Made by a program: the position numbers and the translations under genes
The notes under the pieces: generated by a model
What the model was told of the DNA's origin: nothing
The model's database searches: none
What the model saw: the letters and a program-made list of their open reading frames with translations, nothing else
NCBI RefSeq assembly: GCF_013085545.1
Contig: NZ_CP039543.1
Location: forward strand, 1,798,001 to 1,862,000
Source of the DNA: Oceanidesulfovibrio marinus
GTDB lineage: Bacteria; Desulfobacterota; Desulfovibrionia; Desulfovibrionales; Desulfovibrionaceae
Reading direction: 5' to 3'
DNA: 64,000 nucleotides
Part shown: in pieces, positions 25,128 through 32,737 of the stretch
Layout of the letters: each line of letters begins with the position of its first letter
Position numbering within the stretch: position 1 is the first letter of the stretch

Positions 25128-26261
25128 TCACTGGCTGGGTGCGCCGCGCCGGATGTGGTCGGCCACGGCAAGCACCGTGTTCACGTAGATGATTGAATGG
25201 TTGTAGCGGTACAGCGCCTTGCGTTGCGCCCGCCGATTTTTCGCGCCGGCCTTCCAGCCGTGCTCATTCAGAAAGTTGCCCAGGCTCATGAGCGCGTCGT
25301 CGGCCGTGTAAAGATTGACGGCGCCGTCGGCGTCGCCATCCACGCCGAACTTCACAGCGTTGGTGGGCATGAACTGGCAGATGCCGATGGCCCCGTACAC
25401 CGAGCCCGGCATGCGCAGGGGATCGAGCCCGTTGAGCGCCGCGTACTGGAGCATAGCCACGAGCTCGTTCTGGGCCCAGTCCGCCTTCTCGTTCATGCGG
25501 TTGTACAGCCAGCTGCGCTGCGGCGGCGTGGGTTTCTCACGCGCCACCAGGCTGTCGAGGATAGTGGGGTTACGGCTGGCGGCCATGCTCGCCAGGGTGG
25601 CGAAGGCGTTCTCCTCTCCCAGGTACAGGCCGCACCGCGTCTCCACGGTCACGATGCCCACGGCGATTTCCTCGGGCACGCCGTAGCTGGCGCGCATCTT
25701 CTGCAGCGCCTTGCGGTGCGCCTTGTAGAATGCGCTCGCCTCGGCCAGGCGCTCCGGCGTGAGCACCGAGGAGTAGACCAGGGCCTTCTCCTCCGGCAGC
25801 GAGAGATCCGCCGGCTTGGGCTGGGTCTCCCTCTTGGCCAGCGCCAGAATCTCCTCGTCTGCCACGCCGGTCACGGCCATGCCATGGGCCTGCTCGAACA
25901 GTCGCACGGCGTTGCGCGTGTTGGGGCCGACCTTGCCGTCCACGTCGTCATCCAGGTAGCTCAGGCGCACCAGCTCCGTCTGCACGGCCCGCACCAGCCG
26001 GATTCCGTACTTGGTGGCGTACAGCGCCTCCATCTTGTCGACCATGGGCTCGGGATCGTACGCCAGCCTTGCCCTGGCAAAGAGGCTGTCCATGGCCGCG
26101 CGGTCGAAGCCCTCCAGGACCAGGCGGTCCACCAGAGGCCGCCACGCCGGGGGCGTCTGGGCTTCGGCGCAGGGTGCGACAAAGATCGCGACGAGGTTGC
26201 ATAAAAACGCTGCGGCGAGCAGCGGGCCGATACGGAACGGATTGCTGCAACGAATGCTCAT
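25128..26261 (-). CDS. MltB-type lytic murein transglycosylase
   Basis: 377 residues, secreted (signal helix about 10-33, ending near CAEA). A short helical N-domain and a peptidoglycan-binding domain (about 85-142, VDGKVGPNTRNAVRLFEQAHG) precede the lysozyme-like SLT domain of the MltB class. The catalytic Glu207 is in VTVETRCG; QFMPTNAVKFGVDGDADGAVNLY carries the EF-hand-like Ca2+ loop, and LYRYNHSIIYVNTVL closes the fold. It should cut glycan strands to 1,6-anhydro ends. ATG follows AGGGCAGT. It lies in a leftward group with a small helical gene and a larger MltB paralogue. Confidence 0.93.
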   Translation of the reverse strand: MSIRCSNPFRIGPLLAAAFLCNLVAIFVAPCAEAQTPPAWRPLVDRLVLEGFDRAAMDSLFARARLAYDPEPMVDKMEALYATKYGIRLVRAVQTELVRLSYLDDDVDGKVGPNTRNAVRLFEQAHGMAVTGVADEEILALAKRETQPKPADLSLPEEKALVYSSVLTPERLAEASAFYKAHRKALQKMRASYGVPEEIAVGIVTVETRCGLYLGEENAFATLASMAASRNPTILDSLVAREKPTPPQRSWLYNRMNEKADWAQNELVAMLQYAALNGLDPLRMPGSVYGAIGICQFMPTNAVKFGVDGDADGAVNLYTADDALMSLGNFLNEHGWKAGAKNRRAQRKALYRYNHSIIYVNTVLAVADHIRRGAPSQ

Positions 26262-26353
26262 ACTGCCCTGCTGGCTGATGCCGGATGGAAGGGGAATGGA
26301 TCGGGAAGGACGCGTCGGTTGCGGGCCGCGCTCCCCGGAGGTGGCGGAAAACG

Positions 26354-26611
26354 TTACGAACGTTTCCTGTTGCGAAATGTTTCGAGCAGATTCAGCCCGC
26401 GGCGGCGCAGCTCGTCCTTGTCCAGGGAGCCGTCCTTGGAAAGGGTCCGGAACCCGTCCACGACCTCGTCCAGGGTCACGGGCTCTTCGAGAAGGCCGCG
26501 GCGCATGGCCGCCTTGGAGCCTGCCCCGGTGAGTTTCTCGCCGGCCTTTTTCGCGACCTTGCCGGCTTCCTTGCCCAGTGCGTTCGCGATGTTCTTCAGT
26601 TGCTCGTCCAT
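26354..26611 (-). CDS. small helical hypothetical protein
   Basis: 85 residues. It is charged and alpha-helical, with a Lys/Ala/Gly-rich region (ALGKEAGKVAKKAGEKLTGA) and a C-terminal part (about 45-80) that may be an EF-hand-like segment: SKDGSLDKDEL has the Asp-x-Asp-x-Ser spacing with a terminal Glu. ATG at 26611 follows GAGGATAGT and was preferred to a TTG six codons upstream. It sits between two MltB-like genes on the same strand and is probably co-expressed with them. No family recognised. Confidence 0.62.
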   Translation of the reverse strand: MDEQLKNIANALGKEAGKVAKKAGEKLTGAGSKAAMRRGLLEEPVTLDEVVDGFRTLSKDGSLDKDELRRRGLNLLETFRNRKRS

Positions 26612-26657
26612 ACTATCCTCGTTGGGCAATCCTCATCAGGGGCACGCTGAAGGCCGA

Positions 26658-28670
26658 TCAGCCCAGGCCGTGCTTGAAGGAGTTCTTTTTGATCACTGTG
26701 GCAAATCGGCTCAGCGCATTGAGCTGGTCGCAGAACCTGCCGGCGCGGTTGCCCCAGACCACGGAGCTTTCGAGCGCATGGCCCTCGGACTCTCCGGCAA
26801 TGGAGACGATGGCCGTGTTGGTCACGTCGTCGTCCATTCCGTTGGTCAGGGCGTTGTCCAAAAAGCCGCACCAGGCGATGCGTACGTCCTTGCACTGCTC
26901 CAGCCGCAGCAGCTTGCCGGCCGGATTGGCGGTGAAGAAGGAGTCCCGCACGCTGAACCGCTCACAACGGTCGGCCAGCAGCACGGACTGGCCGCAGCCG
27001 GAAAAGTGGCAAAAGCGCAGCTCGGTGTCCGCGCAAGCCTCGAACCGTACGCCCCCCTGCTCCAGGTTCGCGAATTGGCAGCCTTCCAGGACAATGCTCC
27101 GGCAGTCCACGGCGACCAGGCCGGGACCGTACTGCGCAGTCAACGGCGGCTGTACGCCCGCTTTCTTATTTTGCGTTTTTTCCACGCTCGCGGCAAGGGA
27201 GCAGGCCTGCGGCGTGCGCGGCATGAAGGCCACGTCGCGGATCTCCATGTCCCGGACATTTTCCAGCACCAGTGCCGGCGCGCCTTCGGGTGTAAGGATT
27301 CGCACCCTGCCCTCCTGCGCCTGGATGGTGACGCCGGCGATATCGTGCAGCACGGGCACCATCGCAGCGCCGCGTTTTTCCCAGCGCACGTAGTTCGTGC
27401 TCGTGGAGCCTGCCAGGCCGATGAGATCGTACGTGCCGGGCGCGAGAATGACCCGGGTGTCCGGCTCGATGGCGCGGATCAGAGCCGAGGCGTCGGAAAC
27501 GTGCACGCGGTTGGTGCGCGGCGCCGGGTCCGGATCGGTGCGGTCGCGCTCCTCCAGCTTGTCCGCCACGGCCAGCACCGTGTTCACGTAGGTCTGGCTG
27601 TGGTTGTACGTGTACAGAAGCTCGCGCCGTTCCTGCAGGGTATCCGCGGCCGAGCCGGACCAGCCGTACTCGTGCAGGTAGGAGCCGGCGCTGTGGATGG
27701 CGTCTTCCGGATCAAAGAGGTTCACGACGCCGTCGCCGTCGCCGTCCGCGCCGTGCTTTGCCACGTTGGATGGCATGAACTGCGCGATGCCGATGGCTCC
27801 GTAGATGGAGCCCGGCAGGTCCACCGGGTTCTGACAGGAATTCTTGGCGTAGCGCAGCAAGGCGGCCAGCTCGTCCAGAGCCCAGTCGCCGCGCTCCTTG
27901 GCGGTGTTCTTCAGCCACGCCTCCATCTCCGGGGTCAGCTTCTCATCCGCAAAGAACGGCTGCACCACGGTGTAGTCCGCGCCCAGGGCCATGCTGGCCA
28001 GGGTGTTGAACGCCGAGCGCACGCCCAGGTAGCGTCCGGAGCGCGTCTCCACGCTGACGATGCCGCCCACCACGTGGGAGTCCACGCCGAAGCGCCTTTC
28101 CATGGCCGCGAAGTCCGGCCGGTGGAGCACGTAGAAGTCACGCGCTTCGGCAATGCGGCGGGGATGGGTGCCGGCGTCGTAGACCCTGGAGGTCCAGCCG
28201 ATGCCCGGTTTGGCCATACCGCGCTTCTGCAGGGCCATGCGGATGTCGGCCGCGAGATCACGTGTGGCCAGACCGTCGGGCTCCAGCCCATGGTCGGCCT
28301 GGTAGCGGCGGATGGCCTGGTCCGTGTTCGGCCCGTACTTGCCGTCCACCTTGCCGGGCAGGTAGCCCAGCTTGGCGAGGTCCTCCTGAATGCCCCGCAC
28401 GCGGGAGGAGTCCGTCATGCCCTTGTAGAGCGTGCGCAGCTTGATGCGCATGGGCCTGGGATCGTACTCCACGCCGGATTGCGAGAACACGGCGCGCAGC
28501 TCGGCAGGGTCGAAACCCTTGGCGGCCAAGCGAGTGATGAGCGGCGCCCAGACCGCATCGGCGGCGTGCGCCGGCTGCGGCAGGGGCAGTGTCGCAACGA
28601 GGGCCAGGAGGAAGAGGACTGCTGCGGACAGCAAACCGATACGTACTCTGAAAAAACGGCTGATGCTCAT
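26658..28670 (-). CDS. MltB-type lytic transglycosylase fused to a C-terminal beta-helix domain
   Basis: 670 residues, secreted (signal about 8-36, ending PAHA). Layout: N-domain (about 40-90), peptidoglycan-binding domain (about 92-145, VDGKYGPNTDQAIRRYQADHG), MltB lysozyme-like domain (about 165-400) with catalytic Glu208 in VSVETRSG and Ca2+ loop GADGDGDGVVNLF, then a 260-residue C-terminal domain (about 410-670). That domain reads as a right-handed parallel beta-helix: short repeating strands such as VTIQAQEGRVRIL, LVLENVRDMEIRDVAF and IVLEGCQFANLEQGGVRF. MltB proteins normally end after the SLT domain. ATG at 28670 starts the signal peptide; a longer frame upstream lacks one. The ribosome site is weak. 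Confidence 0.9.
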   Translation of the reverse strand: MSISRFFRVRIGLLSAAVLFLLALVATLPLPQPAHAADAVWAPLITRLAAKGFDPAELRAVFSQSGVEYDPRPMRIKLRTLYKGMTDSSRVRGIQEDLAKLGYLPGKVDGKYGPNTDQAIRRYQADHGLEPDGLATRDLAADIRMALQKRGMAKPGIGWTSRVYDAGTHPRRIAEARDFYVLHRPDFAAMERRFGVDSHVVGGIVSVETRSGRYLGVRSAFNTLASMALGADYTVVQPFFADEKLTPEMEAWLKNTAKERGDWALDELAALLRYAKNSCQNPVDLPGSIYGAIGIAQFMPSNVAKHGADGDGDGVVNLFDPEDAIHSAGSYLHEYGWSGSAADTLQERRELLYTYNHSQTYVNTVLAVADKLEERDRTDPDPAPRTNRVHVSDASALIRAIEPDTRVILAPGTYDLIGLAGSTSTNYVRWEKRGAAMVPVLHDIAGVTIQAQEGRVRILTPEGAPALVLENVRDMEIRDVAFMPRTPQACSLAASVEKTQNKKAGVQPPLTAQYGPGLVAVDCRSIVLEGCQFANLEQGGVRFEACADTELRFCHFSGCGQSVLLADRCERFSVRDSFFTANPAGKLLRLEQCKDVRIAWCGFLDNALTNGMDDDVTNTAIVSIAGESEGHALESSVVWGNRAGRFCDQLNALSRFATVIKKNSFKHGLG

Positions 28671-28811
28671 GATGCAGAGGCCCCACGGACGGCTTGAGGT
28701 GGACCGATAATGGTACTGAATCGAACAGTAGCCCGATGCAGCCGCGTTCGACAATGAAAAAAACGAACCGCAACTCTATTCTGTTGTCCAGGCGATGCGC
28801 CTGCCCGGGCT

Positions 28812-29315
28812 TCAGAACTCGTATACACGCGCTGGCTTGCTCCCTTGCGGCGTCTTGTCCAGGGTTCCCCCCTGTGCTGCATTCTGCAACCGTTCCATGG
28901 GGTAACCCAGCCAGTACTCGTTCTTGCCATGGTCCCCGGTCTTCTCCATGCGCATCAGGGCGTTGTCGCGAAAATCCGCAATAACGGTGTACCTGGTGGG
29001 CCCCACTCTATAGGTGATCGTGTAGCGATCCTTGTCCGGTTGGGACTTGATGAAGGCGAGCAGATCCTCGGCCTGCTTCTTGTCCATGGACTCTCCGCTG
29101 AATCCGGCGAACTTGCCCAGGTCTCGTGTGGCCTCCAGCAGCGGCTCGGAACCTTCCTTACCCGGCCCCAGCATACGCTGGGCGAACCGCCGCAGCCCCA
29201 CCTCGTCCAGCACGTCGCGCACCTCGACCTTTTGCTGCGGCCAGAACACATAGGCGGCAACGCCGCCGGCAATCAGCACCATGAGCACGATGCTCAGCCA
29301 AACCGCTTTCCGCAT
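28812..29315 (-). CDS. membrane-anchored hypothetical protein
   Basis: 167 residues with one N-terminal TM anchor (about 4-24, KAVWLSIVLMVLIAGGVAAY) and a periplasmic or extracytoplasmic domain. The segment DRYTITYRVGPTRYTVIADFRDNALMRMEK looks like a small beta-sheet. No family recognised. ATG at 29315 follows AGGAGTTTCC, and a longer upstream extension lacks a ribosome site. It is divergent from the MATE exporter gene at 29466 and leads leftward towards the transglycosylase genes. Confidence 0.68.
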   Translation of the reverse strand: MRKAVWLSIVLMVLIAGGVAAYVFWPQQKVEVRDVLDEVGLRRFAQRMLGPGKEGSEPLLEATRDLGKFAGFSGESMDKKQAEDLLAFIKSQPDKDRYTITYRVGPTRYTVIADFRDNALMRMEKTGDHGKNEYWLGYPMERLQNAAQGGTLDKTPQGSKPARVYEF

Positions 29316-29465
29316 GGGGAAACTCCTTGCACACATCTTGTGCGGCCGAAACCGCCGGGGATGCAGCCGCCTAAAGTCTTGCCGGACCACCGCGGCCCAT
29401 GTAGTTATATCCTCCGGGCATCATCACCCGGACCAACGGATACCCCAATTTTCGCAATCGTGACA

Positions 29466-30842
29466 ATGCGCTACGACCTGACGACCCTGCCCATCTCCAA
29501 GGCCATCGCCCTGGTGGCCGTGCCGGCGTCCATCGGCTTCTTTTTCCACACCATGTACAACGTGGTGGACACATTCTTTGCCGGGCACATCTCCACCGTG
29601 GCCATGGCCGCGCTGTCTCTGGCTTTTCCGCTCTTCTTCGCCATCACGTCGCTGGGCAACGGCCTGGGCACCGGCGCCACGGCGCTGATCGGCCACGCCC
29701 TGGGCGCCGGGGACGAGAAGTCCGCCCGGCTGTTCACCCAGCAGGCCCTCTCCTTCGGCGCCCTCGCCTCCCTTGTGCTCACCGTGGTGGGCATCGCGGC
29801 CTCGCCCATGCTTTTCCGCATCCTCGGAGCCGAAGGACAGTACCTGGAGCTGTGTCTGGAGTACATGGACGTCATCTTTGCCGGGTCGTTCTTCTTCATC
29901 CTCATCTACATGTTCAACGCCTCGCTGAACGCGCAGGGGAACACGAAGATCAACAGGAACTTTTTGATCTTCAGCTTCTTTGCAAACTGCGTGCTGGATC
30001 CGTGGTTCGTGCGCGGCGGCCTGGGCCTTCCGCCCATGGGCGTCCGGGGCATCGCCCTGGCCACGGTGCTCATCCAGGTGGCGGGCTCGGTGTACATGGG
30101 CTTCCGCACCTGGCAGAGCGGCCTGCTCTGCGTGACCTGCTGGCAAGACTTCATTCCCCGGCGCGAGCCCTGGGCCGAGATCGCCAGGCAGGGATTTCCG
30201 GCCAGCATCAACTTCTTCACCATCGGGCTCGGCATTTTCGTCATCACGTACTTCATCTCGCAGTTCGGCGAGGCCGCCGTGGCGGCGTACGGCATTGCCA
30301 CGCGCGTGGAGCAGATAGCGCTGCTGCCGACCATAGGCCTCAATGTGGCCACGCTGACGATCGTAGCGCAGAGCTACGGCGCCGGGTTGGGCGGGCGCGT
30401 GTTCGCCGTGCGAGCCAAAGCCCTGAAGCACGGCGCTGTCATTATGATCTTCGGCACATTGCTGGTCTTTTTCGGAGCCAGGCTCCTGCTGTCCTTTTTC
30501 ACCAAGGACGCCGAGGTCGTCGCCATCGGAGCCGAGTATCTGCATATCTCCGCATTCGCGCTGTATGCCTATGTCATCCTATTTGTAAACGTCGCGTCAT
30601 TGCAAGGCGTGAAGCGCCCGATGTTCGCAGTGTGGATCGGCCTTGCGCGGCAGATAGTCTTCCCGATTATTGTCTTCTCACTGCTTGTGCACGTTCTTGA
30701 TGTTGGCACACTGGGTATCTGGTGGGGCATCTTCGCGATCACCTGGACAGCAGCGGTCATTTCCATCTTCTATGCGAACCATCTGCTTCATAAGGTCATT
30801 GCGAGCATGCCCAAAAAGCGCGCCTCCGGCGCCAAAGCATAA
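29466..30842 (+). CDS. MATE family efflux transporter
   Basis: 458 residues, about 12 TM helices in two six-helix halves. MATE features are visible: SIGFFFHTMYNVVDTFFAGHIST near the N-terminus, NGLGTGATALIGHALGAGDEKSA, and in the second half GIATRVEQIALLPTIGLNVATLTIVAQSYGAG (cited in parts). It should export cationic drugs or metabolites in exchange for Na+ or H+. It is probably monocistronic, with a likely terminator at 30967-31001. A second MATE gene lies at 61745. Substrate unknown. Confidence 0.92.
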   Translation: MRYDLTTLPISKAIALVAVPASIGFFFHTMYNVVDTFFAGHISTVAMAALSLAFPLFFAITSLGNGLGTGATALIGHALGAGDEKSARLFTQQALSFGALASLVLTVVGIAASPMLFRILGAEGQYLELCLEYMDVIFAGSFFFILIYMFNASLNAQGNTKINRNFLIFSFFANCVLDPWFVRGGLGLPPMGVRGIALATVLIQVAGSVYMGFRTWQSGLLCVTCWQDFIPRREPWAEIARQGFPASINFFTIGLGIFVITYFISQFGEAAVAAYGIATRVEQIALLPTIGLNVATLTIVAQSYGAGLGGRVFAVRAKALKHGAVIMIFGTLLVFFGARLLLSFFTKDAEVVAIGAEYLHISAFALYAYVILFVNVASLQGVKRPMFAVWIGLARQIVFPIIVFSLLVHVLDVGTLGIWWGIFAITWTAAVISIFYANHLLHKVIASMPKKRASGAKA

Positions 30843-31229
30843 GCGACTACAGATTTCCGACATGGCCGATCCTTCGATTCATGGAAATATTGCATACATA
30901 ACACCGTTCCCCAGCATACCTCCGCTCTCCATGTATCACGCGTTGCGTTGACGCTTTTTTCTTTTTTATCCCAGTCCCGTATTATGACTGGATATTTTTT
31001 ACCATTTACGCTAAAGGGTCTATCAGTGATGTAGTAGTGCCTCGATGTATCGCCGCCAGCCATGGTCTGCGTCATCGGCCTGCAACGTGGTGATTGATTC
31101 GGGAAATCGGCGTTCTTCCTGCAGCCCCCGGGCATGGAACGCCGTGTGCGCGAAGCTTTTTTACCGCTTCTGGAATGTCTGCATATTGCTCGACATTTCC
31201 GCACAGCGCCAATCGCGAAGGAGTCTTCC
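30843..31229. other. intergenic region with a probable terminator, no gene recognised
   Basis: 387 bp, more AT-rich than the flanks. The left part carries a probable MATE-gene terminator (30967-31001). The right part precedes the PilZ gene and should hold its promoter, but no clear -35/-10 or sigma-54 pair was identified. An AAGGAG ribosome site ends the region. Confidence 0.5.
30967..31001 (+). terminator. probable terminator of the MATE gene
   Basis: CCAGTC and GACTGG (30971-30976 and 30985-30990) pair around an 8-bp loop, extended by flanking AT pairs, and run into TATTTTTT. It is weak in GC but in the right place, about 130 bp after the stop. Confidence 0.5.
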
Positions 31230-31625
31230 ATGGCGGAGAAAAACTCGGACCTCAGCTCCGAAGAGCTGACCACGACGGAAAAAATTACCACCACCCGCAA
31301 GTCGTTCCGTGTGCCGGTCAATGATCCCTTCACGCTTACCGTGAAGATTGGAGATGAGAGCTTTGGCGCCTTCGATGTCGTAGAGGGCGGCGTGGGCGTG
31401 TTCCAGTCCAGACGCAACCTGTTCTCCATTGGTGAAGAGATCGACAACATCACGCTGCTCTTCAGGGGAGAGCCGCTCGCAATGCAGGGACGGGTCGTGC
31501 ACATCTCCCGCGACGAGGACAACACCTTCCGCTACGGAGTGCAGTTCACCAAGCTCGATCCCGAGACTGAGGACAAGCTCGTGTCGTTTGTTTCCCGCAC
31601 GCGCGAGGATTACTTTCAGGAATAG
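31230..31625 (+). CDS. PilZ domain protein
   Basis: 131 residues. After a 20-residue charged tail, the PilZ fold begins with RKSFR (Arg23, Arg27; the RxxxR c-di-GMP motif). The second motif (D/N)hSxxGh is present as DVVEGGV (49-55) with Ser replaced by Val, so c-di-GMP affinity may be low. The strands LLFRGEPLAMQGRVVHIS and YGVQFTKLDPETEDKL complete the domain. ATG at 31230 follows AAGGAG; an upstream extension has no ribosome site. The zinc-ribbon ParA-like gene follows after 118 bp, and both probably form one transcription unit ending at the 32647 terminator. Confidence 0.85.
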   Translation: MAEKNSDLSSEELTTTEKITTTRKSFRVPVNDPFTLTVKIGDESFGAFDVVEGGVGVFQSRRNLFSIGEEIDNITLLFRGEPLAMQGRVVHISRDEDNTFRYGVQFTKLDPETEDKLVSFVSRTREDYFQE

Positions 31626-31743
31626 GTATGTTGTGGGATAGCACCGTGGCCCCGGCTGTTCGCGCGCCGTCATTCGGCGTCTGCGCCGTACAAGGCGTTG
31701 CGCGGACGGAATGCGCCCGGCCCCCCGCCACGTGGAGGCATTC

Positions 31744-32622
31744 ATGGAGATAACCTGTCCGAACTGCGGCTTTCAGCGCACCATTGACGATTCCAAGGTG
31801 CCATCACGGAAAGCCATGGTGCACTGCAAGAGCTGTGGCCACCGCTTTCCGCTGAAGAAAGCCCGCTCCATTGCCGTGCTGCTTTCCAAAGGCGGCGTGG
31901 GCAAGACGACCACCTCGGTGAACCTTGCCGCCGGCCTGGCGCTGGAAGGCAAGCGCGTGCTCCTGGTGGACACGGACACGCAGGGCCAGTCCGCGTACAT
32001 GCTCGGCGTCAAGCCCAAGGCCGGCCTGACCGAGCTCGTCACGCGGGAGCTCAAGCCCAAGGACGCCATGTTCAAGGCGCGGGACAACCTCTGGCTGCTT
32101 TCCGGCGGCAAGTCCCTGGCAGGCATCAAGCGGATGATTGACCGCAAGGACTTCGGCGGCGAGATGACCTTGACCGAAGCCCTGGCCCCGCTGGAGGTCC
32201 ACTTCGACTTTATCGTCATCGACTCCTCGCCGGGCTGGGACCCCCTCACCGTGAACGTGCTCTTCTACGCCAAGGAAGTGCTCATCCCGGTCTCGCTGGA
32301 GGTCATGAGCCTGCAGGGCCTTTCCGAGTTTATCAAGAGCCTGCAGTCCATCAAGAAGTACCGCAAGGAAGTGGGCATCAAGTACATCCTGCCCACCTTC
32401 CTGGACGAGCGAATCAAGAACCCCGGCGAGATCCTTGAAAAGCTCCGCACCATTTACGAGCAGTACCTCTGCCCGGCCATCCGCTACAACGTGCGCCTCT
32501 CCGAGGCCCCGGCCTACGGCATGACCATCTTCGAGTACGCCGGCGGCTCCACCGGCGCGGCCGACTACAAGGGCCTGGTGAAAAAGGTCCTGGCCGAGGA
32601 CGAAGAGGAAGAAGAGTCCTAG
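31744..32622 (+). CDS. ParA/MinD-family ATPase with N-terminal zinc ribbon
   Basis: 292 residues. Residues 1-38 form a zinc-ribbon like those of the MJ0042/zinc-ribbon domain family (CPNC at 5-8, CKSC at 28-31). The ParA/Soj ATPase follows: deviant Walker A KGGVGKTT (49-56), VDTDTQGQ, and FIVIDSSPGWDPLTVNVLF for Walker B. The tail is acidic (EDEEEEES). Such ATPases position cargo (plasmids, chemoreceptor arrays, flagella); no ParB partner is near. ATG at 31744 follows GGAGG. It lies downstream of the PilZ gene. The zinc ribbon fused to ParA is unusual in my experience. Confidence 0.88.
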   Translation: MEITCPNCGFQRTIDDSKVPSRKAMVHCKSCGHRFPLKKARSIAVLLSKGGVGKTTTSVNLAAGLALEGKRVLLVDTDTQGQSAYMLGVKPKAGLTELVTRELKPKDAMFKARDNLWLLSGGKSLAGIKRMIDRKDFGGEMTLTEALAPLEVHFDFIVIDSSPGWDPLTVNVLFYAKEVLIPVSLEVMSLQGLSEFIKSLQSIKKYRKEVGIKYILPTFLDERIKNPGEILEKLRTIYEQYLCPAIRYNVRLSEAPAYGMTIFEYAGGSTGAADYKGLVKKVLAEDEEEEES

Positions 32623-32646
32623 CCCCGGATACCCCATACACATGCC

Positions 32647-32690
32647 AAAGCCCGGCCTCCCTGTTCGATACGGGGAAGCCGGGCTTTTCT
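32647..32690 (+). terminator. rho-independent terminator of the PilZ/ParA unit
   Basis: 9-bp stem AAGCCCGGC/GCCGGGCTT (32648-32656 and 32678-32686) followed by TTTTCTTAT on the plus strand, 25 bp after the ParA-like stop. It also stands between this unit and the convergent oxidoreductase genes. Confidence 0.75.
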
Positions 32691-32737
32691 TATCGGGGCG
32701 CAGACAGCTTACGCCGGTCCGCCGCGTTTCTATCCTC

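Noticed and set aside
26319-28697. 792-codon rightward frame opposite the beta-helix transglycosylase
   Set aside because: Despite its length it is antisense to a gene with a signal peptide and intact catalytic motifs.
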